Assembly: GCF_022414535.1 (NCBI RefSeq)
Contig: NZ_JADWYM010000005.1
Span: forward strand, 186,001 to 250,000
From: Streptomyces sp. MUM 2J
GTDB lineage: Bacteria > Actinomycetota > Actinomycetes > Streptomycetales > Streptomycetaceae
Length of the DNA: 64,000 nt
Reading direction: 5' to 3'
Below the pieces are notes generated by a model. It did not search any database. It saw nothing but the letters and a program-made list of their open reading frames with translations, and was not told the DNA's origin. Within the stretch, counting starts at the first letter, position 1. Every line of letters starts with the position of its first letter. The translations under genes were made by a program, and so were the position numbers. This document shows positions 16,910 through 25,597 of this stretch, one piece after another.

Positions 16910-16930
16910 TGGAGTGACGGGAGCGGGCAG

Positions 16931-16961
16931 GGGGGCCGGGGCCGTGAGGGCCCCGGCCCCC
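16931..16961. terminator. Strong GC hairpin after the fasciclin gene
   Basis: Perfect 13-bp stem (GGGGGCCGGGGCC with GGCCCCGGCCCCC) around a 5-nt loop, 22 nt after the stop codon. Confidence 0.8.
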
Positions 16962-17112
16962 TTCGGCGTTTCCGGGACCGGTCCGGCGTTCCGGCGGGCG
17001 ATTTCGGGGCACCCGCGTCACAACCGCCGCCGCAGCGGGTCCGAAGAAAAACCGGCCCCGCGCCGATGAGGCGGGCGGGAACCGGGAACGACTCCAGAGA
17101 GAGGAAGATGCC

Positions 17113-17616
17113 ATGACCACGCAGACCGCAGCCGTCGCGAAGGACGCGTCGGCACCCCGGGGCGCCGGGACGGCACAGGGTACGACGGCGGTCTCCGGAG
17201 GCGTCTCCGGAGCCGACCAGCCCGCCGCGAACCGCGGCAGGACGTCGATCGCCGATCTCGTCGTCGTGAAGGTGGCGGGCATCGCCGCCCGTGAGATCCC
17301 CGGCGTGTACGACATGGGCGGCGGGCTGTCGCGCACCATCGGCGCCGTCCGGGACCGCGTGCCGGGCGGGCGGCCCAACGTGGGTCGCGGGGTGAAGGTC
17401 GAGGTGGGCGAGCGGCAGGCGGCCGTCGACCTGGACCTCGTCGTCGAGTACGGGGTGCCCGTCAGGGACGTGTCGCAGGACGTGCGGGAGAACGTGATCG
17501 CCGCCGTCGAGCGCATCACCGGTCTGGAGGTCGTCGAGGTGAACATCACCGTCAACGACGTCCGGCTGCCCGACGAGGAGGAGCCCTCGGCGGGCGACGG
17601 GTCCCGCGTGGAGTGA
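17113..17616 (+). CDS. Asp23/Gls24-family envelope stress protein
   Basis: 167 aa. The disordered N-terminus is about 45 residues, followed by an Asp23 domain (TSIADLVVVKVAGIAAREIP, VPGGRPNVGRGVKVEVGERQ, VEVNITVNDVRL). In Gram-positives these proteins sit at the membrane and are linked to alkaline or cell-wall stress. It is followed by a DUF2273 membrane protein and a YihY protein, the family's usual neighbours. AGAGAGGAAG precedes ATG 17113. Confidence 0.9.
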   Translation: MTTQTAAVAKDASAPRGAGTAQGTTAVSGGVSGADQPAANRGRTSIADLVVVKVAGIAAREIPGVYDMGGGLSRTIGAVRDRVPGGRPNVGRGVKVEVGERQAAVDLDLVVEYGVPVRDVSQDVRENVIAAVERITGLEVVEVNITVNDVRLPDEEEPSAGDGSRVE

Positions 17617-17685
17617 GGGCGCCCTCGGCGAACAGGACGAGGCGGGAGCGGGCCCGGGTCGGAGGTGGGCGGAGGTGAGCGGACC

Positions 17686-17874
17686 GTGAGGAGCACACCG
17701 TTCGTGGGAATGGTGGCGGGAATGGCACTGGCGTTCGCCGGCTGGTTCGGCGGGTTCGGCGCCTTCCTGCTGGTGGGCGCGCTGGGCGCGCTGGGCTGGG
17801 CGGTCGGCCGCTGGATCGACGGCGGGGGCCGGGCGCAGGACGTACGGGACCTGTTCGAGCGGGGCCGCCGATGA
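17686..17874 (+). CDS. DUF2273-type small membrane protein
   Basis: 62 aa with two closely spaced hydrophobic segments (FVGMVAGMALAFAGWFGGFG, then GALGALGWAVGRW) and a basic tail. Members of this family accompany Asp23 proteins and probably anchor them at the membrane. GTG 17686 was chosen over GTG 17665 because GGAGG lies 10 nt before it. Its stop is in an ATGA at 17871-17874, a typical coupling signal, but the ATG there opens only a 12-codon frame before the YihY start. Confidence 0.7.
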   Translation: MRSTPFVGMVAGMALAFAGWFGGFGAFLLVGALGALGWAVGRWIDGGGRAQDVRDLFERGRR

Positions 17875-17898
17875 CCGCCGCCGCCCACCGCGGGCCCC

Positions 17899-18825
17899 GT
17901 GGCCGCTGACCCGTACGCGGGCGAGTCCCGCCGCCCCTTGCGCCGTACCGCCCGGCTCAGGCCGCCCGCCACCTGGTGGCCGGCCCTGCGGCGCACTCCG
18001 GTGTCCCTGTGGAACGACGACGTCTCCGACTACGCGGCGGCGCTGACGTACTACGCGCTCCTGGCGGTGGTGCCGGCGCTGCTGGTCACCGTCCTGGCGT
18101 TCGGCATGATCAGTCCGGGTACGGCGCGGCAGTTCGTCACCCAGGTGACCGCGTACGCGCCCGCGGAATCGGCGGCCGACCTGCACGCCGTGCTGTCCCG
18201 GGTGCTCGACGCGGGCGGGAGCGCGTGGCCGCTGCTGGTGGCGGGGGCGACCAGTGCGCTGTGGTCCGCCTCCAGCTATCTCGCCGTCTTCCGCCGCGCC
18301 CTGCACCGCATGCACCGCCTGGAGGACCGGCGTTCGCCCTGGCGCAAGGCGCACCGGATCGTGCTCACCGCTCTGGCCCTGCTGGCGCTGCTCGTGGCCG
18401 GCTCGCTCGCCCTGCTGCTCACCGGGCCCCTGGCCGAGGCGGCGGGCCGGGCGCTCGGCGTGGGCGAGACCGCCGCGGTCGCGTGGTCGGTGCTGCGCTG
18501 GCCGTTCCTGCTGTGCCTGGTGGCACTGCTGGTGGTGGTCCTCTTCCACACCGGGCCCGTTCCCGCGCGCCGGCGCCTGCACAGCCTGCCCGGCGGGGCG
18601 CTGGCCGCCGCGCTGTGGCTGGTCGTCTCCACGGGGTTCACCCTGTACGCGGCCACCCTGAGCGCGTACAGCAGGGTGTACGGCTCCCTCGCCGGCGTCG
18701 TCGTCTTCCTCGTCTGGCTGTGGCTGTCCAACCTGGCGCTGCTCTCCGGGGCGCAGTTCACCGCGGAGCTCGGCAAGGACGCAGCCGGTCACAGCGGCGG
18801 GACGTCGCCGGCCGAGGAGGCCTGA
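17899..18825 (+). CDS. YihY/BrkB-family membrane protein
   Basis: 308 aa with six predicted transmembrane helices and signature blocks DVSDYAAALTYYALLAVVPA, SASSYLAVFRRALHRM and YGSLAGVVVFLVWLWLSN. The family is annotated as an inner-membrane protein of unknown role. GTG 17899 gives the family-typical N-terminus. The ATG 28 nt upstream, coupled to the previous stop, is out of frame by one base, so a +1 frameshift relative to an ancestral start is possible. Confidence 0.85.
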   Translation: MAADPYAGESRRPLRRTARLRPPATWWPALRRTPVSLWNDDVSDYAAALTYYALLAVVPALLVTVLAFGMISPGTARQFVTQVTAYAPAESAADLHAVLSRVLDAGGSAWPLLVAGATSALWSASSYLAVFRRALHRMHRLEDRRSPWRKAHRIVLTALALLALLVAGSLALLLTGPLAEAAGRALGVGETAAVAWSVLRWPFLLCLVALLVVVLFHTGPVPARRRLHSLPGGALAAALWLVVSTGFTLYAATLSAYSRVYGSLAGVVVFLVWLWLSNLALLSGAQFTAELGKDAAGHSGGTSPAEEA

Positions 18826-18874
18826 ACCGGCCGAGGGTCCGAAGGCCGCCGGGGTCGAGGATGCGGCTGCGGGA

Positions 18875-19447
18875 TCAGCGGACGACGTCGAAGACGTTCT
18901 TCTGCACGCCGTTGCCGTAGGCCTCGTGCTCGACGAGTTCCAGCTTCTGGGCGTCCTTGTCGGTGGCGCTGAACAGGCGCTTGCCCGCGCCGAGCAGCAG
19001 GGGGAAGACGAGCAGGTGGTAGCGGTCGATCAGGCCGGCGTCCGAGAGGCTGTGGTTGAGGGCGGCGCTGCCGTGCAGGATGATCGGCCCGCCCTCGGTC
19101 TCCTTCAGCGCGGCGACCTCGTCCAGGGAGCGCAGGATCGTGGTCTCGCCCCAGTTCCGCACCAGGTCCCCCTCGGTCAGGCTGGTGGAGACGACGTACT
19201 TCGGCATCGCCTTGTAGTCGGCGAAGTCCGCCATGTCCGGCCACACCGGGCTGAACGCCTGGTAGCTGACGCGGCCCAGCAGCATCGCGGTGGCCTCCTG
19301 CTGCTCCCGGCCCTTGATCTCGAAGGCCTCGGGGAGGAACTCGGTGTGCTGGAAGGTCCACCCGGAGTTGCGGTAACCGGGCTCGCCGCCCGGTGCCTCC
19401 ACGACGCCGTCGAGCGAGACGAAGGCGGTGCTGATCAGAGTGCGCAT
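18875..19447 (-). CDS. Dihydrofolate-reductase-fold protein (RibD C-terminal type)
   Basis: 190 aa, in the standalone dihydrofolate reductase/RibD_C superfamily. The N-terminal strand and loop read FVSLDGVVEAPGG, the mid-domain nucleotide-binding segment is LLGRVSYQAFSPVWP, and a late block is GSAALNHSLSDAGLIDRYHL. Family members use NADPH but most have unknown substrates. CGAGGTACCGAG before ATG 19447 supplies the ribosome-binding site. It is convergent with the YihY gene. Confidence 0.85.
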   Translation of the reverse strand: MRTLISTAFVSLDGVVEAPGGEPGYRNSGWTFQHTEFLPEAFEIKGREQQEATAMLLGRVSYQAFSPVWPDMADFADYKAMPKYVVSTSLTEGDLVRNWGETTILRSLDEVAALKETEGGPIILHGSAALNHSLSDAGLIDRYHLLVFPLLLGAGKRLFSATDKDAQKLELVEHEAYGNGVQKNVFDVVR

Positions 19448-19764
19448 CTCGGTACCTCGGTATCTCGTTGGTGACGGCACGACGGTTCCGGTGGTGCGGG
19501 TCGCCCCTGCCCACGCCCTTGCCGTGCTCCGCTGCCGTATTCGACTGCCGAGCACGGCGGAACTCATCGGTCGCGTGCACCCGGAGCACGGTGTGATCAT
19601 CGCAGACCCTCCGCGGCCGCCCCGCTGCCCGTGGCGGGACGGTGCTGCGCCAGGCACCGGGCCGCCCGAAACGGCCGGTGAGCCGGGCGGGCCGCTCAGG
19701 GGGAGCCGGTCCGCCCTCGGAGTTCGAGCGGGGCGTCGGCGCCGTGGCCGCACCGCCTGCCCCG
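19448..19764. other. Intergenic, no gene seen
   Basis: 317 nt between two minus-strand genes. It must contain the promoter of the dihydrofolate-reductase-like gene, but I see no clear -10/-35 pair, repeat or conserved frame. Confidence 0.4.
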
Positions 19765-20268
19765 TCACCCCTCTGCGGCCGGTTCCCCGAGGTGTTCGGC
19801 CAGCTGGAACAGGGCGGGCAGCGCATGGGTGATGGCCGCCCGGGAGCTGTCGTCGAGGGCGGCGAGCGCGGCGTCGATACGGCGCTCGTGGGCGGTGGTC
19901 CAGGCCGCGAGCTTCTCCCGGCCGGCCTCGGTCAGGGTGACGACGGAGGCCCGGCGGTCGGCGGAGTCGACGTCCCGCGCCACCAGCCCGGCGTTGATCA
20001 TCTGCCCGACCAGGCCGCTGACGGTGCTCGGGGCCAGCCGCCGGCGGGCGGCCAGGTCGCTGACCCGGGCGGGCGAGTGCTCGCCCAGCACCTGCAGCAG
20101 TTCCACCTGCGCCATGGGAAGGGTCTCCCACGGGTAGTCGGTGCGGATCGAGGAGCGCAGCGCACGACGCAGCCGGGTCACCGCCTCGGTGAGCAGACGG
20201 GCCTCCGGCTGGTCTCCGGCGGGACCGGCGGACCGGGCGGGAACCTCGGTGCGGGACTGCGCAGACAT
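19765..20268 (-). CDS. MarR-family regulator
   Basis: 167 aa. It has a winged-helix core with LEVLGEHSPARVSDLA-type helices, recognition segment RRRLAPSTVSGLVGQMINAG and wing DSADRRASVVTLTEAG. ATG 20268 gives a normal MarR length. The upstream extension lacks a ribosome-binding site. It lies beside an MFS exporter gene on the same strand, the usual partnership in which MarR represses the pump until a drug or phenolic ligand binds. Confidence 0.88.
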   Translation of the reverse strand: MSAQSRTEVPARSAGPAGDQPEARLLTEAVTRLRRALRSSIRTDYPWETLPMAQVELLQVLGEHSPARVSDLAARRRLAPSTVSGLVGQMINAGLVARDVDSADRRASVVTLTEAGREKLAAWTTAHERRIDAALAALDDSSRAAITHALPALFQLAEHLGEPAAEG

Positions 20269-20499
20269 GGACTCAGCGTAGTGCGGCCCTCCCCCACGCG
20301 GTCCGACCGTCCGCAGCCCGGACACCTCGCGCCCGGCCCTGGCCGACGCCGGGCACCCGGACGGGCCACGGCCCGCCCTGCGCCCCCTCGGCGCAAGCGC
20401 GAACGCCCCGCGCCCGACCGGCAGGGCACGACGCTCCGGCCCACCCGGAACACGGCGCCCGGCGGGAGCGGGGTGCCCCCGGCATCCGCCGCGGCGGAC

Positions 20500-21942
20500 C
20501 TACGCGGCGGCCCGCTCCCCGCTCGGGCTCAGCCACGCCGAGGCGACCGCCACGGCCGAGGCCGCGACGAGGACGGCCGCCGCCCACCGGGCCCCTGCCT
20601 GCGCTCCGCCGCCCACCAGGTGCAGCGCCAGCGTGACCAGGGCGACACCGAGCGCCGTGCCCAGGCCTCGGGTCATGTTCACCAGCCCGCCCCCGGTACC
20701 GGAGGAGCGCGCCGGGATCGCCCCCATGATCATGGCGTTGTTGGCCGGGGTGAAGGTGCCCAGCCCCACGCCCGTCAGGACCAGCACCGGGACCAGCCCG
20801 CCGGCTGTCAGGGGGACGACCAGCAGGGCGGCCAGGGCCAGCGTGAACACGACGGAGCCGGCCAGGCAGCGTCCGCGGTCCGGCAGCCCGCTCGGCAGCA
20901 GCCGGTCACCGCCGGTCGCCGCCAGCGCGAACCCGGCGGGCAGCGCCGTGAGGACGAGTCCGGCGGTCAGCTCCGAGGCTCCCCGCGCCGTGAGGACGAC
21001 CGGCACCAGCACCAGCGGCCCGAACAGCACGAGGTATCCGCTCAGCGCCCCCAGGAGCCCGGACGCCACCGCCCGGCGCCGCAGCAGGGCCAGGTCCAGC
21101 AGCGGCGCGGCGGCCCTCCGCTGCCGACGCACGAAGGCCCGGCCCGTCCCGGCCGCCACCGCGAACAGCAGGACCGCACCCCAGCCGGGCACGGCCAGCC
21201 CGGAAGCGGCCGACACGCCCATCAGGGCACTCGTCGTCGCCGTGGCGAGAAGGGCCAGGCCGGCCCAGTCGAACCGCGCCACCGCGGTGCGCGCCCGGGT
21301 GCGCGGCAGCAGATAGTGCCCGGAGACCAGCGCGACCAGACCGACGGGCACGTTCACCCAGAACACCCAGCGCCAGCCCAGTGTCGACACCAGGGCCCCG
21401 CCCACGGTCGGCCCCAGCGCCAGGCCGAGCGCCTGAGCGGCGGCCTGGACGCCCAGCGCACTGCGCATCCGCTCGCGCGGGGCACTGGTGGTCACCAGCG
21501 CCACGCTGTTGGCCTGCATCAGGGCCGCCCCGGCCGCCTGCACCACCCGGAAGGCGACGAGCGCGAGCAGGGACGGGGCGAGGCCGCAGGCGGCGGAGGC
21601 CAGGGTGAACACGGCGAACCCGTACAGGTACAGCAGCTTGCGGCCGTACGCGTCGGCGAGCCGTCCCGCGGGCACCAGCAGGGCGACGAGCGTGAGCAGG
21701 TACGCCAGCGACACCCACTCCACCGCCGCCAGCGAGGTGTGGAACTCGGCGCCCAGGCTGCCGTAGGTCAGCGTCACGATGCTGGCGTCCAGTTGCCCCA
21801 TGAAGGCGCCGAAGCAGACCGTCCCCACGGCCAGCCACCAGCTGCCGGGCCGCGACCGTATCCCCTCGGGCCGGGGGCGTTCCGCCGTGAGCAGCCGGGT
21901 CCAGCGCCTGCGGGGCGCGGGGGAAGTCGTAGGCGTGGCCAT
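20500..21942 (-). CDS. MFS drug-efflux transporter (DHA2-type)
   Basis: 480 aa, about 14 transmembrane helices. Motif A-like LADAYGRKLLYLYGF lies in the first loop and motif C region ALGLALGPTVGGALVSTLGW in helix 5. This is the EmrB/QacA subfamily, which exports hydrophobic compounds in exchange for protons. It starts at ATG 21942. An AT-rich palindrome (21953-21971) sits just upstream. The MarR gene downstream is the probable regulator. Confidence 0.9.
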   Translation of the reverse strand: MATPTTSPAPRRRWTRLLTAERPRPEGIRSRPGSWWLAVGTVCFGAFMGQLDASIVTLTYGSLGAEFHTSLAAVEWVSLAYLLTLVALLVPAGRLADAYGRKLLYLYGFAVFTLASAACGLAPSLLALVAFRVVQAAGAALMQANSVALVTTSAPRERMRSALGVQAAAQALGLALGPTVGGALVSTLGWRWVFWVNVPVGLVALVSGHYLLPRTRARTAVARFDWAGLALLATATTSALMGVSAASGLAVPGWGAVLLFAVAAGTGRAFVRRQRRAAAPLLDLALLRRRAVASGLLGALSGYLVLFGPLVLVPVVLTARGASELTAGLVLTALPAGFALAATGGDRLLPSGLPDRGRCLAGSVVFTLALAALLVVPLTAGGLVPVLVLTGVGLGTFTPANNAMIMGAIPARSSGTGGGLVNMTRGLGTALGVALVTLALHLVGGGAQAGARWAAAVLVAASAVAVASAWLSPSGERAAA

Positions 21943-21952
21943 GTCCCCACGT

Positions 21953-21971
21953 TATATCGGACACCGAAATA
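21953..21971. promoter_or_regulatory. Operator candidate before the MFS exporter
   Basis: TATATCGG, 3-nt centre ACA, CCGAAATA. The 8-nt arms pair at 7 of 8 positions, in an AT-rich island unusual for this genome, 10-28 nt upstream of the exporter ATG. It probably overlaps the promoter and is a plausible MarR or TetR site. Confidence 0.55.
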
Positions 21972-22190
21972 TTTGGCCAGCGTCCTATCTCGGGACCCCG
22001 GCTCCCGCCCTCACCGCGACGGCGCGCAGGCCGGCCGTGAGCACGACCGCGCGTCCAGCGCCCACGCGGAGGAGGTCGGCGCCACGTCGAACGAGCCGTC
22101 CGGGCTCCCGGTGGACAGGAGCAACGCCGGGGCGCGGGCGCGACGTTGCGGCGATGCGCGGTCCTCGCGTGAGCCGGCTCACACGCTGGG

Positions 22191-22216
22191 GATAGTTGCG
22201 CGACCTTTAAACTATC
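22191..22216. promoter_or_regulatory. Inverted repeat before the 76-aa gene
   Basis: GATAGTT (22191-22197) and AACTATC (22210-22216), 12 nt apart, ending 3 nt before the GTG start. This is an AT-rich element in a GC-rich setting, possibly an operator. Confidence 0.45.
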
Positions 22217-22219
22217 CGG

Positions 22220-22450
22220 GTGACGACGACCGACGTGACGGGCTGGGAGACCGCGGTTCTCGACGGCGGGCCGGCGAGCGGACTGCGCATGAAGGTCTCC
22301 GGCCGCCCCCGGGTGATCCAGGTGACCTGCCCGTGCCGGATCGAGGGCGCGCCGCCCGGGGTGCGTGCGGACGCGGTCCACGTCTACCGCCGCGACTACG
22401 GCGTGACCGAGGAGCCGCTCAGGTACGGCTTCGACATCGCCAGCCCGTGA
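22220..22450 (+). CDS. Small hypothetical protein
   Basis: 76 aa, soluble, with a CPC motif (VTCPCRIEG) in the middle and an acidic/aromatic C-terminal half (VYRRDYGVTEEPLRYGFDIA). I do not recognise the family. GTG start without a clear ribosome-binding site. Codon usage is GC3-rich and like its neighbours. The inverted repeat immediately upstream supports a regulated gene. Confidence 0.6.
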   Translation: MTTTDVTGWETAVLDGGPASGLRMKVSGRPRVIQVTCPCRIEGAPPGVRADAVHVYRRDYGVTEEPLRYGFDIASP

Positions 22451-22574
22451 GTTCCGGGCCGCCTTCCGGCATGCGGGATGCCCGTCGGGCCCGTGCCGCC
22501 CCGTGCGACGACTACAACCTTTGGGTGCGCTCAGCCGTCCCCTCCACAAGTGCAGGACGGACGAGAGCGCCTCG

Positions 22575-24119
22575 ATGACCACCACCAGCGAACAGCCCAC
22601 AGCTTCCCGGCACCGGCGGCGGGTCGACCCACCCGGCCGCGACGGGTCCCGCGGCAGCGGTACGGGCCGCGAACGCAAGCGACGCCCGCTGCGGACAGCG
22701 CTGCTCGTCGCGCTCGCGCTGGTCGTGCTCGGCACGGCCGGGCTCGGCTGGATCTACCTGAAACTGAACGGGGACATCACCACCTTCGACGGCGACGGAT
22801 TGTCCAGGAACCGTCCGGAGGCCGGCTCGTCCAAGGGCCAGAACGTCCTCGTCATCGGGTCGGACGCACGCAACGACGGCAACAGCGCCCTCGGCGGCGG
22901 CGACAAGACCGACATCGGACGTTCCGACACCGCGTTCCTGCTGCACGTCTACGCGGATCACCAGCACGCCATGGCGGTCTCCTTCCCCCGCGACTCGCTG
23001 GTCGACATCCCCCCGTGCAAGCTGCCCGACGGCAAGTGGACCAAGGAGCAGCAGCACGTCATGTTCAACTCGGCCTTCTCCGTGGGGGAGACCGAGAAGG
23101 GCAACCCGGCCTGCACCCAGAACACGGTCGAGGCGATCACCGGCATGCGGGTGGACCACACGATCGTCGTGGACTTCAAGGGCTTCGCGGCGCTGACCGA
23201 CGTCGTCGGCGGGGTGGACGTGTGCCTGCCGAACGACGTGTACCAGGGGGACCTCAACCCCAGGCGCGCCACCCGGGGCGCCGTCCTCTTCCACAAGGGC
23301 GAGCAGAACGTCTCCGGGCAGAAGGCCCTGGACTACGTCCGCCTGCGGCACGGCATCGGCGACGGTTCCGACATAGGACGGATCAAGCGCCAGCAGGCCT
23401 TCGTCGCCAGCCTGATCAAGCAGATCAAGAGCGACGGCCTGACCACCACCAAGCTGCTGCCCCTCGCCGAGGCCGCGACCGGTTCGATGACCGTCGACCC
23501 GGGGCTGGGCACGGCGGACAAGCTGATCTCCTTCGCGCTGTCGCTGAAGAAGGTCGACCTGCACAACACCAAGTTCGTCACCGTCCCGTGGCGGTACGAG
23601 GGCGAGCGCATCGCCCTCGTCGAGCCGGACGCCTCCGAGCTGTGGGCGGCCCTGAGGGCCGACCGCACCGTCGACGGAGCCGACGCCAGCGGCGCCGGGG
23701 GAAGGGCCTCGGCCTCCCCCGCCGCGTCGCCGGCCCCCGGCGCCACGGTCTCCGGTGACGGCATCGCGGTCGCCGTGTACAACGGCACGACCAAGGGCGG
23801 ACTGGCCTCGGACGCCGCCTCGCTGCTCACCGCGCACGGCTTCACGATCACCGGGACCGGGAACGCGCGCAGCCAGGACCACGCCACGACCGTGATCCAG
23901 TACGGGCCGGGCAAGGAGTCCGAGGCCCGGACCGTCGCCGGGCTCTTTCCCGGAGCCGAGCTCCAGTCGATCGGCGCCGCGCGGGTCAACGTGGTGGTGG
24001 GGCAGTCGTACACCCTGTCCGCCGGTGCCTCACCCGTACCCACCGCCGTGCCGTCGTCGGTCGCGGACAACGCCCGTTCCGCCGACGACGACGTGTGCTC
24101 CAACCTGTCGTACGGCTGA
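22575..24119 (+). CDS. LytR-CpsA-Psr (LCP) family cell-wall ligase
   Basis: 514 aa. It has a basic cytoplasmic N-terminus, one transmembrane helix at about 39-62, and an LCP domain at about 90-330 with the Arg/Asp phosphate-binding motifs (VLVIGSDARND, FPRDSLVDIP, ALDYVRLRH, DIGRIKRQQAF). A C-terminal LytR_C domain spans about 395-480. LCP enzymes transfer wall glycopolymers from lipid carriers to peptidoglycan outside the membrane. ATG 22575 was chosen over an upstream in-frame start because the latter begins inside the previous intergenic region. Confidence 0.93.
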   Translation: MTTTSEQPTASRHRRRVDPPGRDGSRGSGTGRERKRRPLRTALLVALALVVLGTAGLGWIYLKLNGDITTFDGDGLSRNRPEAGSSKGQNVLVIGSDARNDGNSALGGGDKTDIGRSDTAFLLHVYADHQHAMAVSFPRDSLVDIPPCKLPDGKWTKEQQHVMFNSAFSVGETEKGNPACTQNTVEAITGMRVDHTIVVDFKGFAALTDVVGGVDVCLPNDVYQGDLNPRRATRGAVLFHKGEQNVSGQKALDYVRLRHGIGDGSDIGRIKRQQAFVASLIKQIKSDGLTTTKLLPLAEAATGSMTVDPGLGTADKLISFALSLKKVDLHNTKFVTVPWRYEGERIALVEPDASELWAALRADRTVDGADASGAGGRASASPAASPAPGATVSGDGIAVAVYNGTTKGGLASDAASLLTAHGFTITGTGNARSQDHATTVIQYGPGKESEARTVAGLFPGAELQSIGAARVNVVVGQSYTLSAGASPVPTAVPSSVADNARSADDDVCSNLSYG

Positions 24120-24208
24120 CCGGGACCGGCCGGCCGTAGGGGAGGGTGCGGGACCGGTCCGGCCGGAACGGCAGCGGTGTGCCCGCCGCCCCGGACGGAG
24201 CGGCCCGG

Positions 24209-24613
24209 TCAGCCACCGGCCGCGCGCAGGGGTTTCGCCGGGTCCGCGGGTGCGCGGGCGGTGAGCTGTCCGACCATCACCCGCACGACGGTCACCATGC
24301 CGGGGTCGTGGACGAAGTAGATCTGCCGCCGGCCCTCCCGCCGGGAACCGACCAGACCGGCCAGCTTCAGCTTCGCCAGGTGCTGGCTGACCGCCGGCAG
24401 CGCTCCGCCGACCCGGTCGGCGAGCCGGCTGACGTCGCTCTCGCCCTGGGCCAGCGCCCACATGATGTGCAGGCGGGCCGGAGAGGCGAGCAGTCCGAAC
24501 GCGGCGGCCGCCTGGGCCAGGACCTCCGCGGACGGGTCCCGGTCACCACCGACGCTCTCCGCCACAGTCCTCTCCCGATCCACCCGGATCCCAGCCGACG
24601 CCCCTGCGGCCAC
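24209..24613 (-). CDS. ArsR-family regulator
   Basis: 134 aa. Winged helix with ASPARLHIMWALAQGESDVS and recognition helix ALPAVSQHLAKLKLAGLV, then a wing with RREGRRQIYFV. It has no cysteine in the DNA-binding helices. HDPGMVTVVRVMV in the last helix could carry a metal-binding His/Asp pair of the SmtB/NmtR kind. The start is either GTG 24613 or GTG 24583; neither has a strong ribosome-binding site. No adjacent transporter is present to indicate the inducer. Confidence 0.8.
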   Translation of the reverse strand: MAAGASAGIRVDRERTVAESVGGDRDPSAEVLAQAAAAFGLLASPARLHIMWALAQGESDVSRLADRVGGALPAVSQHLAKLKLAGLVGSRREGRRQIYFVHDPGMVTVVRVMVGQLTARAPADPAKPLRAAGG

Positions 24614-24730
24614 CCAGTGTAGGTGCCGCCCGGTCGCACGGCACCGGGCCGTTCGGGCCCTCCTCGGGCCGGCCCGAACGGTGCCCGCGCGCCGGGCGGC
24701 GGCGCGCCGCGCGACCGCCGCGGGGCGGTC

Positions 24731-25186
24731 TCAGAGGTCGAACTCGTGCGGCGGCAGCTCCAGGGCGAAGCAGGCGTCCCGCACCACGGCCCGCTCGGTG
24801 GCGTCGAAGTCGCCGTCAGCGCCGCCGATGACGATGCCGATCTGGATGACGGCGCGGGCCTCCGCGGGCTTCTTCTTCGCCTTGGCGACCTCCTGGAGCA
24901 CGCTGACCCGGCCGAGGTCGAAGTCGGCGGTCAGCTTGTTCAGGTTGTCCTCGAAGCGGCGCTGGAGGTCGGCTGCGGGGAAGTTCTGCAGCACCTCGTT
25001 GCCGGAGATGAGCTGCGCGACCCGCTGCCGCTCGGACGGGTCGATCTTCCCGTCGGCAGCCGCGACGAGCGCGCACATGGCCATGCTCGCGTCGCGGAAC
25101 GCGCCGCTCTTCAGGTCGTTCTTCTTCGCCACCAGCTGCGTCTGCATCTGCGACGCCGAATCCTTGATGCGGTCCCACAGGGCCAT
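24731..25186 (-). CDS. terB: TerB-family tellurite-resistance/stress protein
   Basis: 151 aa, all-helical TerB domain starting MALWDRIKD. The family block FRDASMAMCALVAAADGKID and a second acidic helix pair (GGADGDFDATERAVVRDACF) are both present. The two DG-containing acidic loops bind divalent metal in studied TerB proteins. ATG 25186 has GGGAGT 6 nt upstream and matches family N-termini; ATG 25198 lacks this. No TerD gene lies nearby. Confidence 0.9.
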   Translation of the reverse strand: MALWDRIKDSASQMQTQLVAKKNDLKSGAFRDASMAMCALVAAADGKIDPSERQRVAQLISGNEVLQNFPAADLQRRFEDNLNKLTADFDLGRVSVLQEVAKAKKKPAEARAVIQIGIVIGGADGDFDATERAVVRDACFALELPPHEFDL

Positions 25187-25321
25187 GCCGACTCCCATCG
25201 CTTCGGGGCAGCCAGGTCGCGCACGGGCGAGCCGGGCGGCCGGTTCACTTCCACCCTGCTGCGCAGGACAACAGGATCACCGGGTCCACCTCGGGTGGAC
25301 CCACCACGGTCAACGTCCCAC

Positions 25322-25359
25322 GGAACGACGCCGTTCCCACGGAACGACGCCGTTCCCAC
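25322..25359. repeat. Tandem 19-bp palindromic repeat in a 411-nt gap
   Basis: GGAACGACGCCGTTCCCAC occurs twice in tandem (25322-25340, 25341-25359). Each copy contains GGAACG/CGTTCC arms 4 nt apart. The rest of the gap (25187-25597) shows no gene. The gap contains the promoters of terB and possibly of the FAD monooxygenase gene. Confidence 0.6.
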
Positions 25360-25597
25360 GGACCGGCGCGTCCCCCCGGCGGGACCGGCGCATCACCCCC
25401 GGCCGGTTCGGCCGGCACGTCGCCCGGGTGCCGCGGACGGCCGGAGCCGCGGGCACTGCGGCGTCCGGCGCAGCCCCCGGTCCTCAGGACCGGTGAAGCG
25501 GGTGAAGCCGTGAGGCCACCCTCGCCGGGCGGGGCATGGATGGAGATCCCCGGCCGGATACCGCCGTGCCGGTGAACGCGACGCCTGGAGGCGAGTG

